A program made the translations under genes and the position numbers. Of a stretch of 64,000 nucleotides of DNA, positions 1 through 9,222 are shown piece by piece. The notes below the pieces were generated by a model. It made no database searches. It was not told the origin of the DNA and saw nothing but the letters and a program-made list of their open reading frames with translations. The stretch's first letter is position 1. Every line of letters starts with the position of its first letter. Location of the stretch: positions 558,001 through 622,000 of the forward strand of contig NZ_CP109179.1 of assembly GCF_036248255.1 (NCBI RefSeq). The letters run 5' to 3'. The DNA is from Streptomyces sp. NBC_01717. GTDB lineage: Bacteria; Actinomycetota; Actinomycetes; Streptomycetales; Streptomycetaceae.

Positions 1-42
1 AGACTGTCCATCAACCCGCCGACCCCACCTTGAAAACCTCCT

Positions 43-262
43 TACGTTGTTGGTGGGTTGATTCCGGTCACTCGTAGGATCGGGAGGCCCAGGGGCACTG
101 GGTGTGGCTGTCAACCTCATGCCGCAGGAGTGGCTTCTACTGATTGGCCGCCCGGTGCCCCGCGACGACTCGGCCACTGATTGGGATGCGCGCGACAAGA
201 TCGCTTGGTAAGGACACGCTGGCGAGGTCGTCTGCTGGGACAAGTACTGGACGACTTCGGAG
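43..262 (+). ncRNA. Candidate bridge RNA region of IS110 copy 1
   Basis: This 220-base non-coding segment precedes the recombinase. IS110-group elements are known to encode a bridge RNA there that pairs with target and donor DNA. Blocks conserved with the second element include TACGTTGTTGG at the start, GAGGCCCAG near 83-93, CGACGACTCGGCC near 164-178 and ACGCTGGCGAGGTCGT near 214-230. The stretches between these blocks vary, as expected for recognition loops. No RNA fold was computed, so the exact ends are unknown. Confidence 0.5.
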
Positions 263-268
263 GTGGCC

Positions 269-1474
269 ATGCCCGAACTGTGGGCCGGTACGGATGCGGG
301 TAAAGCCGAGCATCACTGCGTGGTGATCGACTCCGACGGTCAGCGGAAGCTGTCGCGGCGGGTGGCCAACGACGAGACCGCGCTGCTGAATCTGATTGGC
401 GATGTCCTCGCTCTGAGCGAAGACGAGCCGGTGACCTGGGCGATTGATCTCAACGCTGGTGGTGCCGCGCTGATGATCGCGTTGCTGACCAGCAACGGGC
501 AACAGGTCCTCTATATCCCCGGTCGCACCGTCCATCACGCCTCCGGCTCCTACCGGGGCGATGGGAAGACCGACGCGAAAGACGCCTTCGTCATCGCCGA
601 CCAGGCTCGGATGCGCCGCGACCTCCAACCGATGCGCCACGGCGACGACATCGCCCTTGACCTGCGGATTCTCACTTCGCGGCGGCTGGACCTGGCTGCG
701 GACCGGACCCGGGGCATCAACCGGCTGCGGGCCCAGATGCTGGAGTACTTCCCCGCTCTGGAGCGGGCCTTCGACTACAGCACTTCAAAGGCTTCCCTGG
801 TGCTGCTGACCGGCTACCAGAGCCCAGCCGCCCTCCGGCGGATCGGCAAGAACCGCCTCGCCGAGTGGCTGAAGAACCGCAAGGTCCGCAACTACAAGCT
901 CGTCGCGGCCACCGCCGTCGAAGCCGCTGAGGCCCAGCACACTGCCGTCGCCGGGGAGAAGCTGGCCGCCACCATGGTTGCCAAGCTCGCGAGGGAAGTG
1001 ATGGCCCTCGATGAGGAGATCGCCGAAACCGACGTCCTGATCGAGGGCCGGTTTCGTGAGCACCCGTATGCCGAGGTCATCCTGAGCATGCCCGGCATAG
1101 GGCCCGTTCTAGCCGCGGAGTTCATCGCCCACACCGGCGGAGACATGAGTGTCTTCGGCAGCCCTGACCGCCTCGCCGGCGTCGCCGGCCTGGCCCCGGT
1201 TCCCAGGGACTCTGGACGGGTCAGCGGCAATATGCGCCGCCCACGGCGCTACTGCCGGCGCCTGCTGCGGGTCTTCTACATGTCCGCGCAGGTCGCTGCC
1301 CGCTGTTGCCCTACCTCGAAGGCGTTCTACGACCGCAAGAGAGCCGAAGGCAAGAACCACAGGCAAGCAGTCATCGCCCTCGCGCGGCGTCGATTGAACG
1401 TTCTCTGGGCCCTCATACGCGACGGCCGAGTCTTCGAGATCACCGCTCCGCCCAACCCTGCCGTCCTCGGATGA
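269..1474 (+). CDS. IS110-family transposase (DEDD recombinase)
   Basis: This 401-aa protein is the usual IS110 length. The N-terminal RuvC-like DEDD domain starts WAGTDAGKAEHHC and continues to the DGKTDAKDAFVIADQARMRR segment near residue 98. The C-terminal Transposase_20 domain has the MPGIGPVLAAEF helix-hairpin and a downstream serine region (PRDSGRVSG). The ATG at 269 follows GGAGG at 259-263 with good spacing; a GTG at 263 overlaps that site and is less likely. The reading frame is intact, so the element may be active. Its product should act with the upstream bridge RNA. It is homologous to the enzyme at 7080-8270. Confidence 0.95.
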   Translation: MPELWAGTDAGKAEHHCVVIDSDGQRKLSRRVANDETALLNLIGDVLALSEDEPVTWAIDLNAGGAALMIALLTSNGQQVLYIPGRTVHHASGSYRGDGKTDAKDAFVIADQARMRRDLQPMRHGDDIALDLRILTSRRLDLAADRTRGINRLRAQMLEYFPALERAFDYSTSKASLVLLTGYQSPAALRRIGKNRLAEWLKNRKVRNYKLVAATAVEAAEAQHTAVAGEKLAATMVAKLAREVMALDEEIAETDVLIEGRFREHPYAEVILSMPGIGPVLAAEFIAHTGGDMSVFGSPDRLAGVAGLAPVPRDSGRVSGNMRRPRRYCRRLLRVFYMSAQVAARCCPTSKAFYDRKRAEGKNHRQAVIALARRRLNVLWALIRDGRVFEITAPPNPAVLG

Positions 1475-1679
1475 ATCGCTCACAGCGCGTCACCGGACGA
1501 GATTGACAACTTCATTGGGAATCAGTAGCACTAGTTTGGAAGACCACGTATGCGGATCGCGGCTGACCTGCCGAGTCCCTGACCTGCTCTGGAGCGCGGC
1601 TTTCGCCGCTGTTCCCCGCGAGTCACCGGAAGGTCCCGCCGGGCCGGGCACGGAACGGGCCGCCGCGGATCTGTCTGGG

Positions 1680-2312
1680 CTACTTGACCAGCCGGAAGGC
1701 GGGGTGTCCAACCCAGGCCCGCAGGAAATCCGCCGTTCCCAGCGCCATCCAGTCGTCATCCACGATCCCCAACACCCCTGGAAGGCCAGCGACGACCGAC
1801 GCCGGTTCGTCCATCAGCTCGGCTTTAGCCACACCCCCGAAGATGTCCATGACAGCGGCGGTCAGCAGGGCCGTGGCCACGTGGTCGATCTTGCGATTGC
1901 AGCAGGCGCTGACATTGACGGCATGGGTCGGCCTGAAATCGAGGACGGCCTCCACCTCCGGCTCGTCCGCGTGCTCAGCCTCGAAAATGCTCTCATCGCC
2001 GACACCCGGCCCCATCAAGTAGACCAGGAAGGGCCGACGCCAGTCCTCGCGCTGCGGATTGAATCCCACCAGGGCCGTGAGCTCCTCGTCCGCGGAGTGG
2101 CTGCCGAGGAGTGGAAGCGGAAACGGCTTTCGCCAGTCCCCCTCTCGCCTGTCCTCGACGCCCAGTCGCTCTGCGGGCACGTTGACGTCGAAGAACCCGG
2201 GCCGCTTCTCACCGAAGTGGGAGGAGAGCCCCACCATCAACGCGCGGAACTCCCGCAGCGCAGCCGGGGAGAGCGGCTCCGCCAACTCGATCACCAACGT
2301 CGGACCAGACAT
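1680..2312 (-). CDS. DUF6368-like hypothetical protein
   Basis: This 210-aa soluble protein starts MSGPTLVIELAEPLSP and resembles the actinobacterial DUF6368 family, which has no known function. I see no signal peptide, membrane segment or catalytic motif. It is acidic, and the middle (GFNPQREDWRRPFLVYLMG) looks like an alpha/beta fold. It stands alone between the IS110 element and a phosphotransferase gene and is transcribed towards the IS. The family name is from memory and is moderately certain; the coding call is firmer because the composition is protein-like throughout. Confidence 0.7.
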   Translation of the reverse strand: MSGPTLVIELAEPLSPAALREFRALMVGLSSHFGEKRPGFFDVNVPAERLGVEDRREGDWRKPFPLPLLGSHSADEELTALVGFNPQREDWRRPFLVYLMGPGVGDESIFEAEHADEPEVEAVLDFRPTHAVNVSACCNRKIDHVATALLTAAVMDIFGGVAKAELMDEPASVVAGLPGVLGIVDDDWMALGTADFLRAWVGHPAFRLVK

Positions 2313-2461
2313 GCTGGGAGCCTAGTTTGATCGGCTCCGCGACCTCTCAAATTGTTCCCACACCGAGCCCAGCCGGTCCGAGCACCGACGCCGGCAACCT
2401 GGCGGTCCTATGCGGTCAGAGCACTAGGGGCGCCGATGAGCTATCGGAACTGCTCTGTGTC

Positions 2462-3391
2462 TCAGCGTCGCGAGCATCTTGTTAGGGCATAGGTCCCATT
2501 AGCGCGGTTCAAAAGGATCACCACGCGATCGAGGAGCTTGCTCACATTTTGGATGCCTGGCTGTAGCTCTCGCTGATGGACGAAGAAGGTGAGGTCGAGG
2601 ACAACTTGGGCGAAGCAGTAAGCAAGAGCGCCGGGGCCAGCGACCTGCTCGCCGGCGCTGCAGAGCATTTCCAGCGCTTCGGGCGTGATGTCATGGGCGC
2701 TCAGCAGCGTTGCGTAGTCGAAGGCGCGGGTGCCGCTGCCCAACGCTTCGATGTCGATGACGCCGCTGACGTGGTTTCCGTGGAAGAGGATGTTGCCGGG
2801 GCGGAAGTCTCCGTGGACCAGATCACCCGTGGGCAGAACGACAGGCCCGTGGGCAGCGAGTAGTCGCTCGCAGGCGTTGACCAGCTTCTGCCCCGTTGGG
2901 CCTGTCTCGGCTGCCCCCTGAAACAGTTCGTCACGATGGTCGGTCATCTGCCCCGTCACGAACTGAGACCAGCACCGCTGCGGGTCGGGGTCGAGGCCCG
3001 CGTGCGTCTCCAGGACGCCGATCAGCAACTGGGCCTCGCGTGCGGTCACTTGGTTCCGGCTGCGTCCGGGCACGAGTTCCTGAATCTGGTAGCCGAAACC
3101 GTCGGTAGTAACACCGACGACAAGCCATGCTGGGGTTGGGTATCCGATCGAGTGGACCTTCGCGACGCCTCTGGCAGCGCGCTCGATCTGCGAGGCCCAG
3201 CCGCGGTCAGGGCTCCATTTCAGCACCGCCTGTTGTCCTGTGCCGTCGGTCAGCAGCCAGGCTCCCGACTGGAATCCGTCATCAAATCGTTGATCCAGCT
3301 GGAAGTCAGTGCCATGGGCTTGGTTGGCCTCCTTCAGGACAGTGAATGCAGTTCCTGTGTCGGCTCGGTCAGGCATGTGGCTCGGGGCCAT
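2462..3391 (-). CDS. APH-family phosphotransferase (aminoglycoside/choline kinase-like)
   Basis: This 309-aa protein has the protein-kinase-like APH fold. An ATP-anchoring lysine lies in QAVLKWSPD. The catalytic loop LVHGDFRPGN sits near residues 190-199, and the metal-binding loop is VIDIEALGSGTRAFDYATL. Members phosphorylate small molecules such as aminoglycosides, macrolides, choline or sugars; the substrate here cannot be read from sequence. The start at 3391 has an AGGAG site about nine bases upstream. An upstream ATG at 3490 in the same frame has no such site and adds a low-complexity leader. Confidence 0.8.
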   Translation of the reverse strand: MAPSHMPDRADTGTAFTVLKEANQAHGTDFQLDQRFDDGFQSGAWLLTDGTGQQAVLKWSPDRGWASQIERAARGVAKVHSIGYPTPAWLVVGVTTDGFGYQIQELVPGRSRNQVTAREAQLLIGVLETHAGLDPDPQRCWSQFVTGQMTDHRDELFQGAAETGPTGQKLVNACERLLAAHGPVVLPTGDLVHGDFRPGNILFHGNHVSGVIDIEALGSGTRAFDYATLLSAHDITPEALEMLCSAGEQVAGPGALAYCFAQVVLDLTFFVHQRELQPGIQNVSKLLDRVVILLNRANGTYALTRCSRR

Positions 3392-3585
3392 AGTGAGATC
3401 TCCTAGGCATGTCCATGAGCCGCGGTCGGCTGCCGACGGCGGCGGAGTGCACCTTCGACCGCCGGTCAGGCCAGCGGCATGGGAGATCAAGCCACGTGCG
3501 GCACGTTATTGCGCCCGAATCGTGAGGCGCAACTCCATTTCCGACCCGCCGGTAGGGCGGACAGCCAGAGGGCGCTCTTCGGCCG

Positions 3586-3801
3586 TCAGCTGCAGGTGCC
3601 GATGACGGTGGTCCTGACGCGGGGGACAGTGGCCAGCTTGGCGGGCGAAGGCGGCTCGGGGGACGGCTGCGGGCTGCGCAGGTGCGTGATCTCGTCGTGC
3701 TGGGCGGCGAGCCGGGACAGTACGAGTTTCTTGAACTCGGTCAGCTCCTCGATGATCGCGATTCGCTCGGTGACGCGGTCCTTCGGCGTGAAGGTGCAGC
3801 A
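3586..3801 (-). pseudogene. C-terminal fragment of an unrecognised protein
   Basis: On the minus strand a protein-like helical stretch (ERIAIIEELTEFKKLVLSR, then LAAQHDEITHLR) is followed by a proline-rich tail and a stop at 3586. Upstream the same frame becomes low-complexity, and no start with a ribosome binding site is seen. I read it as the 3' remnant of a gene. The family is not recognised. Confidence 0.35.
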
Positions 3802-4162
3802 CGCCGTGCTTGAGGTCCTCGTGGCGGAGCTCGTGGGCGCCCTTTCCCAGGTGGCCCACGACACTGCGAAGAAAGTCGATCCCGTTGGTCACCGGGGTGG
3901 AACGGATAGTCTGCTGCACCAGTTCCCCTACAGCGAGCAGCTCATCTCCCGTAGTCCGGAGGGCTGGGCGTCGGTTGTTCCCGACTGGAGGCCGGCTCCC
4001 GCGCCGGAGCTGGGCGGCGAACTGGTGCCGCCTATCCAGGCCGCGGTGAACTTCTCCTTCACCCCGATCGAGCTGGACCACGCCGACCCGTTCGGCGTCA
4101 CCGTCGTGCTGATGGAAGAGGGCGGCTACAGCGTGCGGCTGACCGAAGCATGCGCCCGCTGA
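3795..4162 (+). pseudogene. C-terminal fragment of an unrecognised protein
   Basis: The plus-strand frame ending at 4162 looks protein-like only in its last ~120 codons (for example FSFTPIELDHADPF and VVLMEEGGYSVRLTEACAR). Its upstream part runs antisense to the fragment at 3586-3801 and is not protein-like. It abuts that fragment tail to head, suggesting two broken genes joined by a deletion. No function can be given. Confidence 0.35.
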
Positions 4163-4398
4163 GCCCGTGGCACGCACCTTTGACGACGACGCGGACTCTG
4201 TTGCTCCATTCGTCTGGGCTCGGGGACCGCTGATGCGCGAGGGCGACTTGCCCGGTTCTTGACGTTCTGGTGGTGAGGCTACGCGCACGGGGAGTGCTGA
4301 CGAACCAGATGCTCAGGAATACGGAGTTGCGGGCGGCGGCCCAACTGACCGAGGCGCTTGGGACCAGTTGCCGCGTTGCAGGCCGTTAGCCTGTCGGT

Positions 4399-5742
4399 AT
4401 GTCAGAGCGTGTCATGCCCGGTCGCACGGACGGCCTGATCACCCTGGTTGCCGCGGACGCTCTGTGGGTCGATTTGACGGCCGCCAGTGCTGTGCCGACG
4501 GCTTCTGGGGCATTCACCTGCTCGCCTGCCCGTGCCCGGGTGGGGTACGTCCTGCTCGGCAGCCATGTGGTGGCGACGGTGAGGGCCAGCGGCGATCAGT
4601 GGAGTGTTCCGGAGGTTGAGGTGCGCCGAGCGGCCGCGGAACTGAACGCGGTGGGGATGGATCGGCAGGACCTGGTCCGCATCGGTCCGTTTCGTAGGGC
4701 ACCGAGGCAGGAATGCAACAAGGAAACGCCGCTGCGTTGGCGCCAGCGCATCACAGGGGAACTGCAGGATCTGGGCGGCCCCGAGCGGGCAGCACGACGT
4801 GAAGTCGGCCGGCCGTACCATCTGGCAGGGATCGACTGGCGACAGATACTCGTGGAGCAGACCCGCGACGGGACGCAGCGCACGTGGTGGCTGCCGCGCG
4901 CTGTCGTCAGGCTGCTGGACGCGGCCGAGCACGCCGAAACGCAGTGGGTGCAAGCCACGCGGACCCACCAGGCAAGCGCAACCGTCACCCAGCCGCCCTC
5001 CCACCCCCGGCAGGCCCGAGACACCGGCCGTCGGCAGACGACGAGCCCCGACGGCCCCACCACCTCACTGCGCCCGTACAACAAAGAGCTGGAAGGCCAG
5101 CTGTACTCGGTGCTCAGCAGGAAGCCCGCTACCTCCCGCAAGGTGGCCGGGTGGGCGTGCGCCGTCTGCCGCACCGCGCCCGCCACCGTGCTCGACCACT
5201 GCCACGAACACGGCTACGTCCGCGCCCCCGTCTGCCATTCCTGCAACACACAAGAACGCCCCGACCACCTGTACAGCAACGACATCCGCGTAGCGAACCG
5301 CTACACACGCCTCTTCCACACCGACACCCACGACTGGCTCCGCCACTGGCACCGCTGCCCCGGCTGCCGCGCACGCACCACCCTGCCCCTGCCGCACCTC
5401 GCCGCATGGACCGCCCACATAGCCTGCCGATCGCTGCGCCCCACCCACCGCGCCCCCCGCGGGCGCAAGCCCTGCGGTGTCCTGCACGTGTCCTGGACGG
5501 GCAGTCAGAACGCGCCCCGTTCCTGCCTGCTCACGGTCGCCGTCGACTTCTGCCCCTCCGGCGAGCACCGTGTCCTAACAAGAGTCCCCTACCGCGAAGC
5601 CGCCGAGCGGTTTCGCACCTGGTTGGCCGAGACGGCCCCTGCCGTGGCCGCCGCGGCCGGTCCTGACCGCCTGGACGACCTCCCCGCCCAGTTCCGGCCA
5701 GTCATCGCGGACACCAGCGGCAAGGACCTAGAACTGTTTTGA
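4399..5742 (+). CDS. Endonuclease VII-like (treble-clef HNH) protein
   Basis: This 447-aa protein has a central zinc-bound nuclease module near residues 253-287. CAVCRTAPATVLDHCHEHG supplies the first Cys pair and the DHCH catalytic core, and APVCHSCN supplies the second pair. This is the arrangement of the recombination endonuclease VII family, which cuts branched DNA or acts as a phage/mobile-element nuclease. A C-terminal CPGC follows near residue 319. The ~200-residue N-terminal part (WRQILVEQTRDGTQRTWWL) is of unknown function. The gene stands alone with ATG at 4399. Its 3' half is very rich in C at third codon positions. Confidence 0.7.
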   Translation: MSERVMPGRTDGLITLVAADALWVDLTAASAVPTASGAFTCSPARARVGYVLLGSHVVATVRASGDQWSVPEVEVRRAAAELNAVGMDRQDLVRIGPFRRAPRQECNKETPLRWRQRITGELQDLGGPERAARREVGRPYHLAGIDWRQILVEQTRDGTQRTWWLPRAVVRLLDAAEHAETQWVQATRTHQASATVTQPPSHPRQARDTGRRQTTSPDGPTTSLRPYNKELEGQLYSVLSRKPATSRKVAGWACAVCRTAPATVLDHCHEHGYVRAPVCHSCNTQERPDHLYSNDIRVANRYTRLFHTDTHDWLRHWHRCPGCRARTTLPLPHLAAWTAHIACRSLRPTHRAPRGRKPCGVLHVSWTGSQNAPRSCLLTVAVDFCPSGEHRVLTRVPYREAAERFRTWLAETAPAVAAAAGPDRLDDLPAQFRPVIADTSGKDLELF

Positions 5743-5987
5743 GCGGGCACCGGGAGACCTGACACCCCACCGTCACCTCGCACCTGCTGGCCCCCGACAC
5801 GGGCACCCCGCACGCCCCAGCAAGATGCGCAGGGCAGAGTCGACGCGCCCCGCCGCTCCCGGACGCGGACGACCTGGCCCACACCCGCAGGCGGGACGCT
5901 GAGGAACAGATCTACGTGGTGACCACCAACCTCGTCATCGACGCCCAGGAGAACCGCGCCCGGCACCAGCGGCTGGACCGCATCTGG

Positions 5988-6340
5988 CGAGCCGGTGAGC
6001 GGTCAGCTAGCTGCGCACCAGCATGGCCTCCACCGGCGAGTTCGCCGCCCACCGGGCGGAAAACGGCCACGCCGAACACAGCCAAGTCCCCGACGCGGTG
6101 GTAGTCGCAGACCGCAGCCTCCTCCATCCCCGAGCTGGTCCCGGGCAACTGACGGCAGAGACCGTCTGCGTGCTCAGAAAGGCTTGGTTACCGACGGCGG
6201 TCGCTGCCGCGAAGACGACGGAAGAAGATATCTTTCCTCAACTGGTGGGCTCCCACAGTCAGTGCACATTCCTGGTCAGGTCTGGCGTGGCACACGGGGC
6301 ACGAGACGTTGTGCAGCCGGAAGCCGGGCACCATGCTCGC
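5988..6340. repeat. Direct repeat, copy A (partner at 22332-22616)
   Basis: About 280 bases here are near-identical to 22332-22616 in the same orientation. Copy A carries about 70 extra bases near 6107-6177 that copy B lacks. In copy B the right half is the 3' end of the CoiA-like gene; here only that 3' tail remains, with no gene upstream of it. Similarity stops sharply at CCATGCTCGC (6340 and 22616). The stretch 5743-5987 holds no gene I can support. Confidence 0.8.
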
Positions 6341-6344
6341 AGCT

Positions 6345-6785
6345 CTTCCAACGCCTGACGGCCGTCACCGAAACGCTCCTCCGGCTCGCGGGCCTGCTCC
6401 CGAATCTGCCGCAGGGCTACGGCCGCGACCTTGGGATCGGCTCGCCTCACGATGTCCCATGCGGCTCTGTGGGCGGTCACCGCCTGTGATACCCCGCGGG
6501 CCGTGTCCTGGTCTGCGGTGCAGCCGCGTCCGGATCGGCGGCCGGGATGGCCGCCGCGGCAGGACCGTGGCTGGTGGTGGGGGAGGCAGCTGTCCCAGAC
6601 CATGCAGCCCGTATGGCCGAGAAGGTATGGAATTGCTCGCTCTGGGTTCGAAGGTTCTTGAGCGTCTGGCCGTGCTCGACATCAAAATCCAGGTCACCGA
6701 CGTCCTGGGCGACGTCTATGAACGAGATCTGCAGTGCATTCGCCCACTGCCGCGGACGCGCCACAGCGCCAGCACGTGACACCAC
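6345..6785 (-). pseudogene. Degenerate gene fragment abutting the repeat
   Basis: The minus strand from 6785 begins protein-like (QWANALQISFIDVAQDVGD, then HGQTLKNLRTQSEQFHTF). It loses sense in that frame and resumes in another (DIVRRADPKVAAVALRQIRE, then REPEERFGDGRQALEELRAW) until it hits the direct repeat at 6340. I read it as a frameshifted gene truncated at the repeat border. The family is not recognised. Confidence 0.4.
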
Positions 6786-6847
6786 CTCAGGCCGGCGATC
6801 GACCGCACCCCGTCATGCGCGCATCACGGAACCGAGTCAGTTGGTCC

Positions 6848-7079
6848 TACGTTGTTGGTGGGTTGGACGGGCCGTCGTAAGGTCCAGAGGCCCAGAGACA
6901 CCGGGTATGGCTTTCAGTTGGTTGCCCTCGATGGTTCCCGTCACCTGGCCGCCGGGTGTCTCACGACGACTCGGCCGCTGATTAGGAGCTGCGGGCACCT
7001 GCGGGTGTACCGCTGAGTAGGACCACGCTGGCGAGGTCGTTCGGGAAAACAGCGCACACCGACGGAACCGGAGGAACCC
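6848..7079 (+). ncRNA. Candidate bridge RNA region of IS110 copy 2
   Basis: This is the non-coding leader equivalent to 43-262. It shares GAGGCCCAG (6889-6897), CACGACGACTCGGCCGCTGATT (6962-6983, given here as its position only for the longer block) and CACGCTGGCGAGGTCGT (7023-7039) with copy 1, with divergent intervals between. A bridge RNA at this place is established for IS110-group elements; its presence here is inferred from position and the conserved/variable pattern. Confidence 0.45.
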
Positions 7080-8270
7080 GTGCCCCAGATATGGGCAGGC
7101 GTGGACATCGGCAAGACCCATCACCACTGCGTGGTCCTGAATGCCGAGGGCACGCGGCTGCTGTCGCGCCGCGTGTTGAACGACGAGCCGGAACTGCTGG
7201 CCCTGCTCGCCGACGTGCTGGCCATCGACGAGGACGCCGTGTGGGCGGTCGATGTCGCCGACGGTATGGCCACCTTGCTGATCAGTGTGCTGCTCAACCA
7301 CGGACAGCAGCTGCTCTACATCCCCGGCCTCGCGGTCAACCGGGCATCCGCCGGCTACCGGGGCACCGGCAAAACCGACGCCAAGGACGCCACCGTCATT
7401 GCCGACCAGGCCCGGATGCGCCGGGACCTGACCGTCCTGCGCCCGGACGACGAGCACGCCATCGAGCTGCGGGTCCTCACCAACCGCCGGGCCGACATCA
7501 ATGCCGACCGCACCCGCCGCATCAACCGCCTGCGCGGGCAACTCACCGGCATCTTCCCGGCGTTGGAGCGAGTCCTGGACCTGGGGAACGTCGGCCCGCT
7601 GGTCCTGCTGACCGGTTACCAGACCCCGGGCGCCCTGCGCCGCACCGGCCGCAAGCGGCTGGAGACCTGGCTGCGCAACCGCTCCGTCCGCGGGGCCGAA
7701 GTCCTCGCCGAAACCGCCGTCGAGGCGGCCGAGCGCCAGCACACCGCCGTCCCCGGGGAGAAGATCACCGCTCAGGTGATCCACACCCTGGCGAAGGAGG
7801 TGATGAGTCTCAACGAGCAGATCACCGAGATCGACAAGCTCATTGCGACCCGGTTTCGCGAGCACGAACTCGCCGAAGTGATCTCCAGCATGCCTGGCAT
7901 CGGCCCGCTGCTGGGCGCCGAGTTCCTCGCCGCCACCGCCGGCGACATGAGCCGCTACGGCACGGCCGACCGCCTGGCCAGCCTTGCCGGAGTCGCCCCA
8001 GTGCCCCGCGACTCGGGCAACGTCATCGGCAACCTGCACCGCCCCCGGCGCTACCACCGCGGCCTGCAACGCGTCTTCTACACCTCCGCGCTCATCAGCA
8101 TCCGCAGCTGCGACGCGTCCCGCCGCTACTACGAACGCAAGCGCGCCGAGGGCAAGCGGCACACCCAGGCCGTCCTCGCACTGGCCCGGCGACGGGTCAA
8201 CGTGCTGTGGGCCTTGATTCGTGACGGACGGTGCTTCCAAAGCGAACTCCCTGTCACAGTCGCGGCTTGA
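7080..8270 (+). CDS. IS110-family transposase (DEDD recombinase)
   Basis: This 396-aa protein is co-linear with the enzyme at 269-1474. The N-terminal DEDD domain reads WAGVDIGKTHHHC, then GTGKTDAKDATVIADQAR. The C-terminal MPGIGPLLGAEF hairpin is followed by PRDSGNVIG. The GTG at 7080 follows GGAGG at 7069-7073. The catalytic segments look complete, so the enzyme may be functional. A 480-codon open frame lies antisense to it but is a compositional shadow. Confidence 0.95.
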   Translation: MPQIWAGVDIGKTHHHCVVLNAEGTRLLSRRVLNDEPELLALLADVLAIDEDAVWAVDVADGMATLLISVLLNHGQQLLYIPGLAVNRASAGYRGTGKTDAKDATVIADQARMRRDLTVLRPDDEHAIELRVLTNRRADINADRTRRINRLRGQLTGIFPALERVLDLGNVGPLVLLTGYQTPGALRRTGRKRLETWLRNRSVRGAEVLAETAVEAAERQHTAVPGEKITAQVIHTLAKEVMSLNEQITEIDKLIATRFREHELAEVISSMPGIGPLLGAEFLAATAGDMSRYGTADRLASLAGVAPVPRDSGNVIGNLHRPRRYHRGLQRVFYTSALISIRSCDASRRYYERKRAEGKRHTQAVLALARRRVNVLWALIRDGRCFQSELPVTVAA

Positions 8271-8369
8271 CAACGTCATTAGGAGGTGATCACTCGGCTC
8301 GTGATTGTCGAGCAGAAGTAACGGCGCTGCGCGTGAGGACGGCTACGAAAGCGGGTGGCGTGAGCACGA

Positions 8370-8888
8370 TCAGCGCCAGCTGTACGTCATGTCAGTGATC
8401 GCAGGGAGCATCGCGGGGCCCGGTGCGGGAATGGGGCCTGCGAGTTGGCTGAGCGCTTCCCCGACGGCGGGGTACAGGTGGTAGGAAGCTGCCTCTGCCG
8501 GGGGCACCCACACCACGCTGGTGCTGTCCTCGGCGTCCTGCTCGGTGGTCGCGATGGCGTCCCGAACACCGACAGGGATGGGCAGGACGTAGATGAGGTG
8601 GCGCCGGCGGAAGAGCTGATCGCTGCCAGGCCGCGAGGTCGCCTGGTCCTGGACCCAGCGCAGTTGGGGCCAGTCGGGGATACCAGCGAGGTCTAGGTCG
8701 AGTTCTTCCTTGAGCTCGCGGGCGAGCGCGGCCGACCGTTCCTCGTCCGGATGCAGTAGCCCGCCGGGGAGGGAGTACAGGTCTCCGCCAGAGCGTCGAC
8801 GGTGGATCAGGCAGATCTTGTCGCCCCCAAGAATGACGGCGCAGGCGCGGACTGCGATGGCGTGGGTGGGCTTGGTCATCTTGGTCAC
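8370..8888 (-). CDS. Nudix hydrolase
   Basis: This 172-aa Nudix protein has the box at residues 42-64: GGLLHPDEERSAALAREL followed by KEELDLDL, matching GX5EX7REUXEEXGU except at the final glycine. Such enzymes hydrolyse nucleoside diphosphates linked to another group; the substrate is unknown. I chose the GTG at 8888 because it forms a GTGA overlap with the stop of the ORF just upstream (8885-9175), indicating coupled translation. An ATG at 8879 is the alternative. The gene lies at the start of the defence island. Confidence 0.85.
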   Translation of the reverse strand: MTKMTKPTHAIAVRACAVILGGDKICLIHRRRSGGDLYSLPGGLLHPDEERSAALARELKEELDLDLAGIPDWPQLRWVQDQATSRPGSDQLFRRRHLIYVLPIPVGVRDAIATTEQDAEDSTSVVWVPPAEAASYHLYPAVGEALSQLAGPIPAPGPAMLPAITDMTYSWR

Positions 8889-9175
8889 GAGATCAGTCCC
8901 GGCTGGGTGAGGCCTTGAGCGCGGACTGCGACGGTGTTGGCGGCCAGCCATCCAACTGTGTTACCGCAGTCGACGACGCTGGCGGCACGGCTCACGCAGT
9001 GCCCCCTTCGAACGGGTGGGTCCGGGCTCCGGCTGGGATTTGCCGTGGCGGCCCGGCTGGATAGGCGTGCGATCTTACGCATATCGCGCACGGACTCTGT
9101 TGGGAACGCCGAACCGACATCGTCCGCACCAGTCGAGAGTTCAGTGTTCAAATGGTTACGCAGAGCTGCCACCAT
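8885..9175 (-). CDS. Small hypothetical protein coupled to the Nudix gene
   Basis: This is a protein of up to 96 aa whose stop codon overlaps the Nudix GTG start by four bases. The C-terminal part (SVVDCGNTVGWLAANTVAVR) is protein-like; the N-terminal part is basic and serine-rich. An internal ATG giving about 66 aa is also possible. No family is recognised. The overlap with the Nudix gene is the main evidence that it is translated. Confidence 0.45.
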   Translation of the reverse strand: MVAALRNHLNTELSTGADDVGSAFPTESVRDMRKIARLSSRAATANPSRSPDPPVRRGHCVSRAASVVDCGNTVGWLAANTVAVRAQGLTQPGLIS

Positions 9176-9222
9176 GTGCTAGTTGTGGGATCTTGCTGAT
9201 CCAGCTGGGGGAGGGGGATCGG

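Larger units (their letters stand above)
43..1523 (+). mobile_element. IS110-family insertion sequence, copy 1
   Basis: The element contains the DEDD recombinase at 269-1474 with a long non-coding 5' segment and a short 3' tail. I set the ends by comparison with the second element at 6848-8284. Both begin with the same 18 bases, starting TACGTTGTTGG, and both end shortly after TTGACAAC-N-TCATT. No terminal inverted repeats are seen, as expected for IS110. The ends are accurate to about 10-20 bases. The two copies differ at many positions, so they are related elements rather than recent duplicates. Confidence 0.7.
6848..8284 (+). mobile_element. IS110-family insertion sequence, copy 2
   Basis: This element has the same plan as copy 1: conserved 18-base left end, ~230-base non-coding leader, DEDD recombinase at 7080-8270, and right end just after TTGACAACGTCATT. 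It lies between the truncated fragment at 6345-6785 and the Nudix gene, at the edge of the defence island. The ends are accurate to 10-20 bases. Confidence 0.7.

Noticed and set aside
1503..2330. Plus-strand open frame over the DUF6368-like gene
   Set aside because: The minus strand gives a compact protein-like sequence of family type; the plus-strand frame is its shadow.
6837..8279. 480-codon open frame antisense to the second IS110 transposase
   Set aside because: It mirrors a real gene, is rich in G, A and V without domain features, and a similar antisense frame exists against the first transposase.
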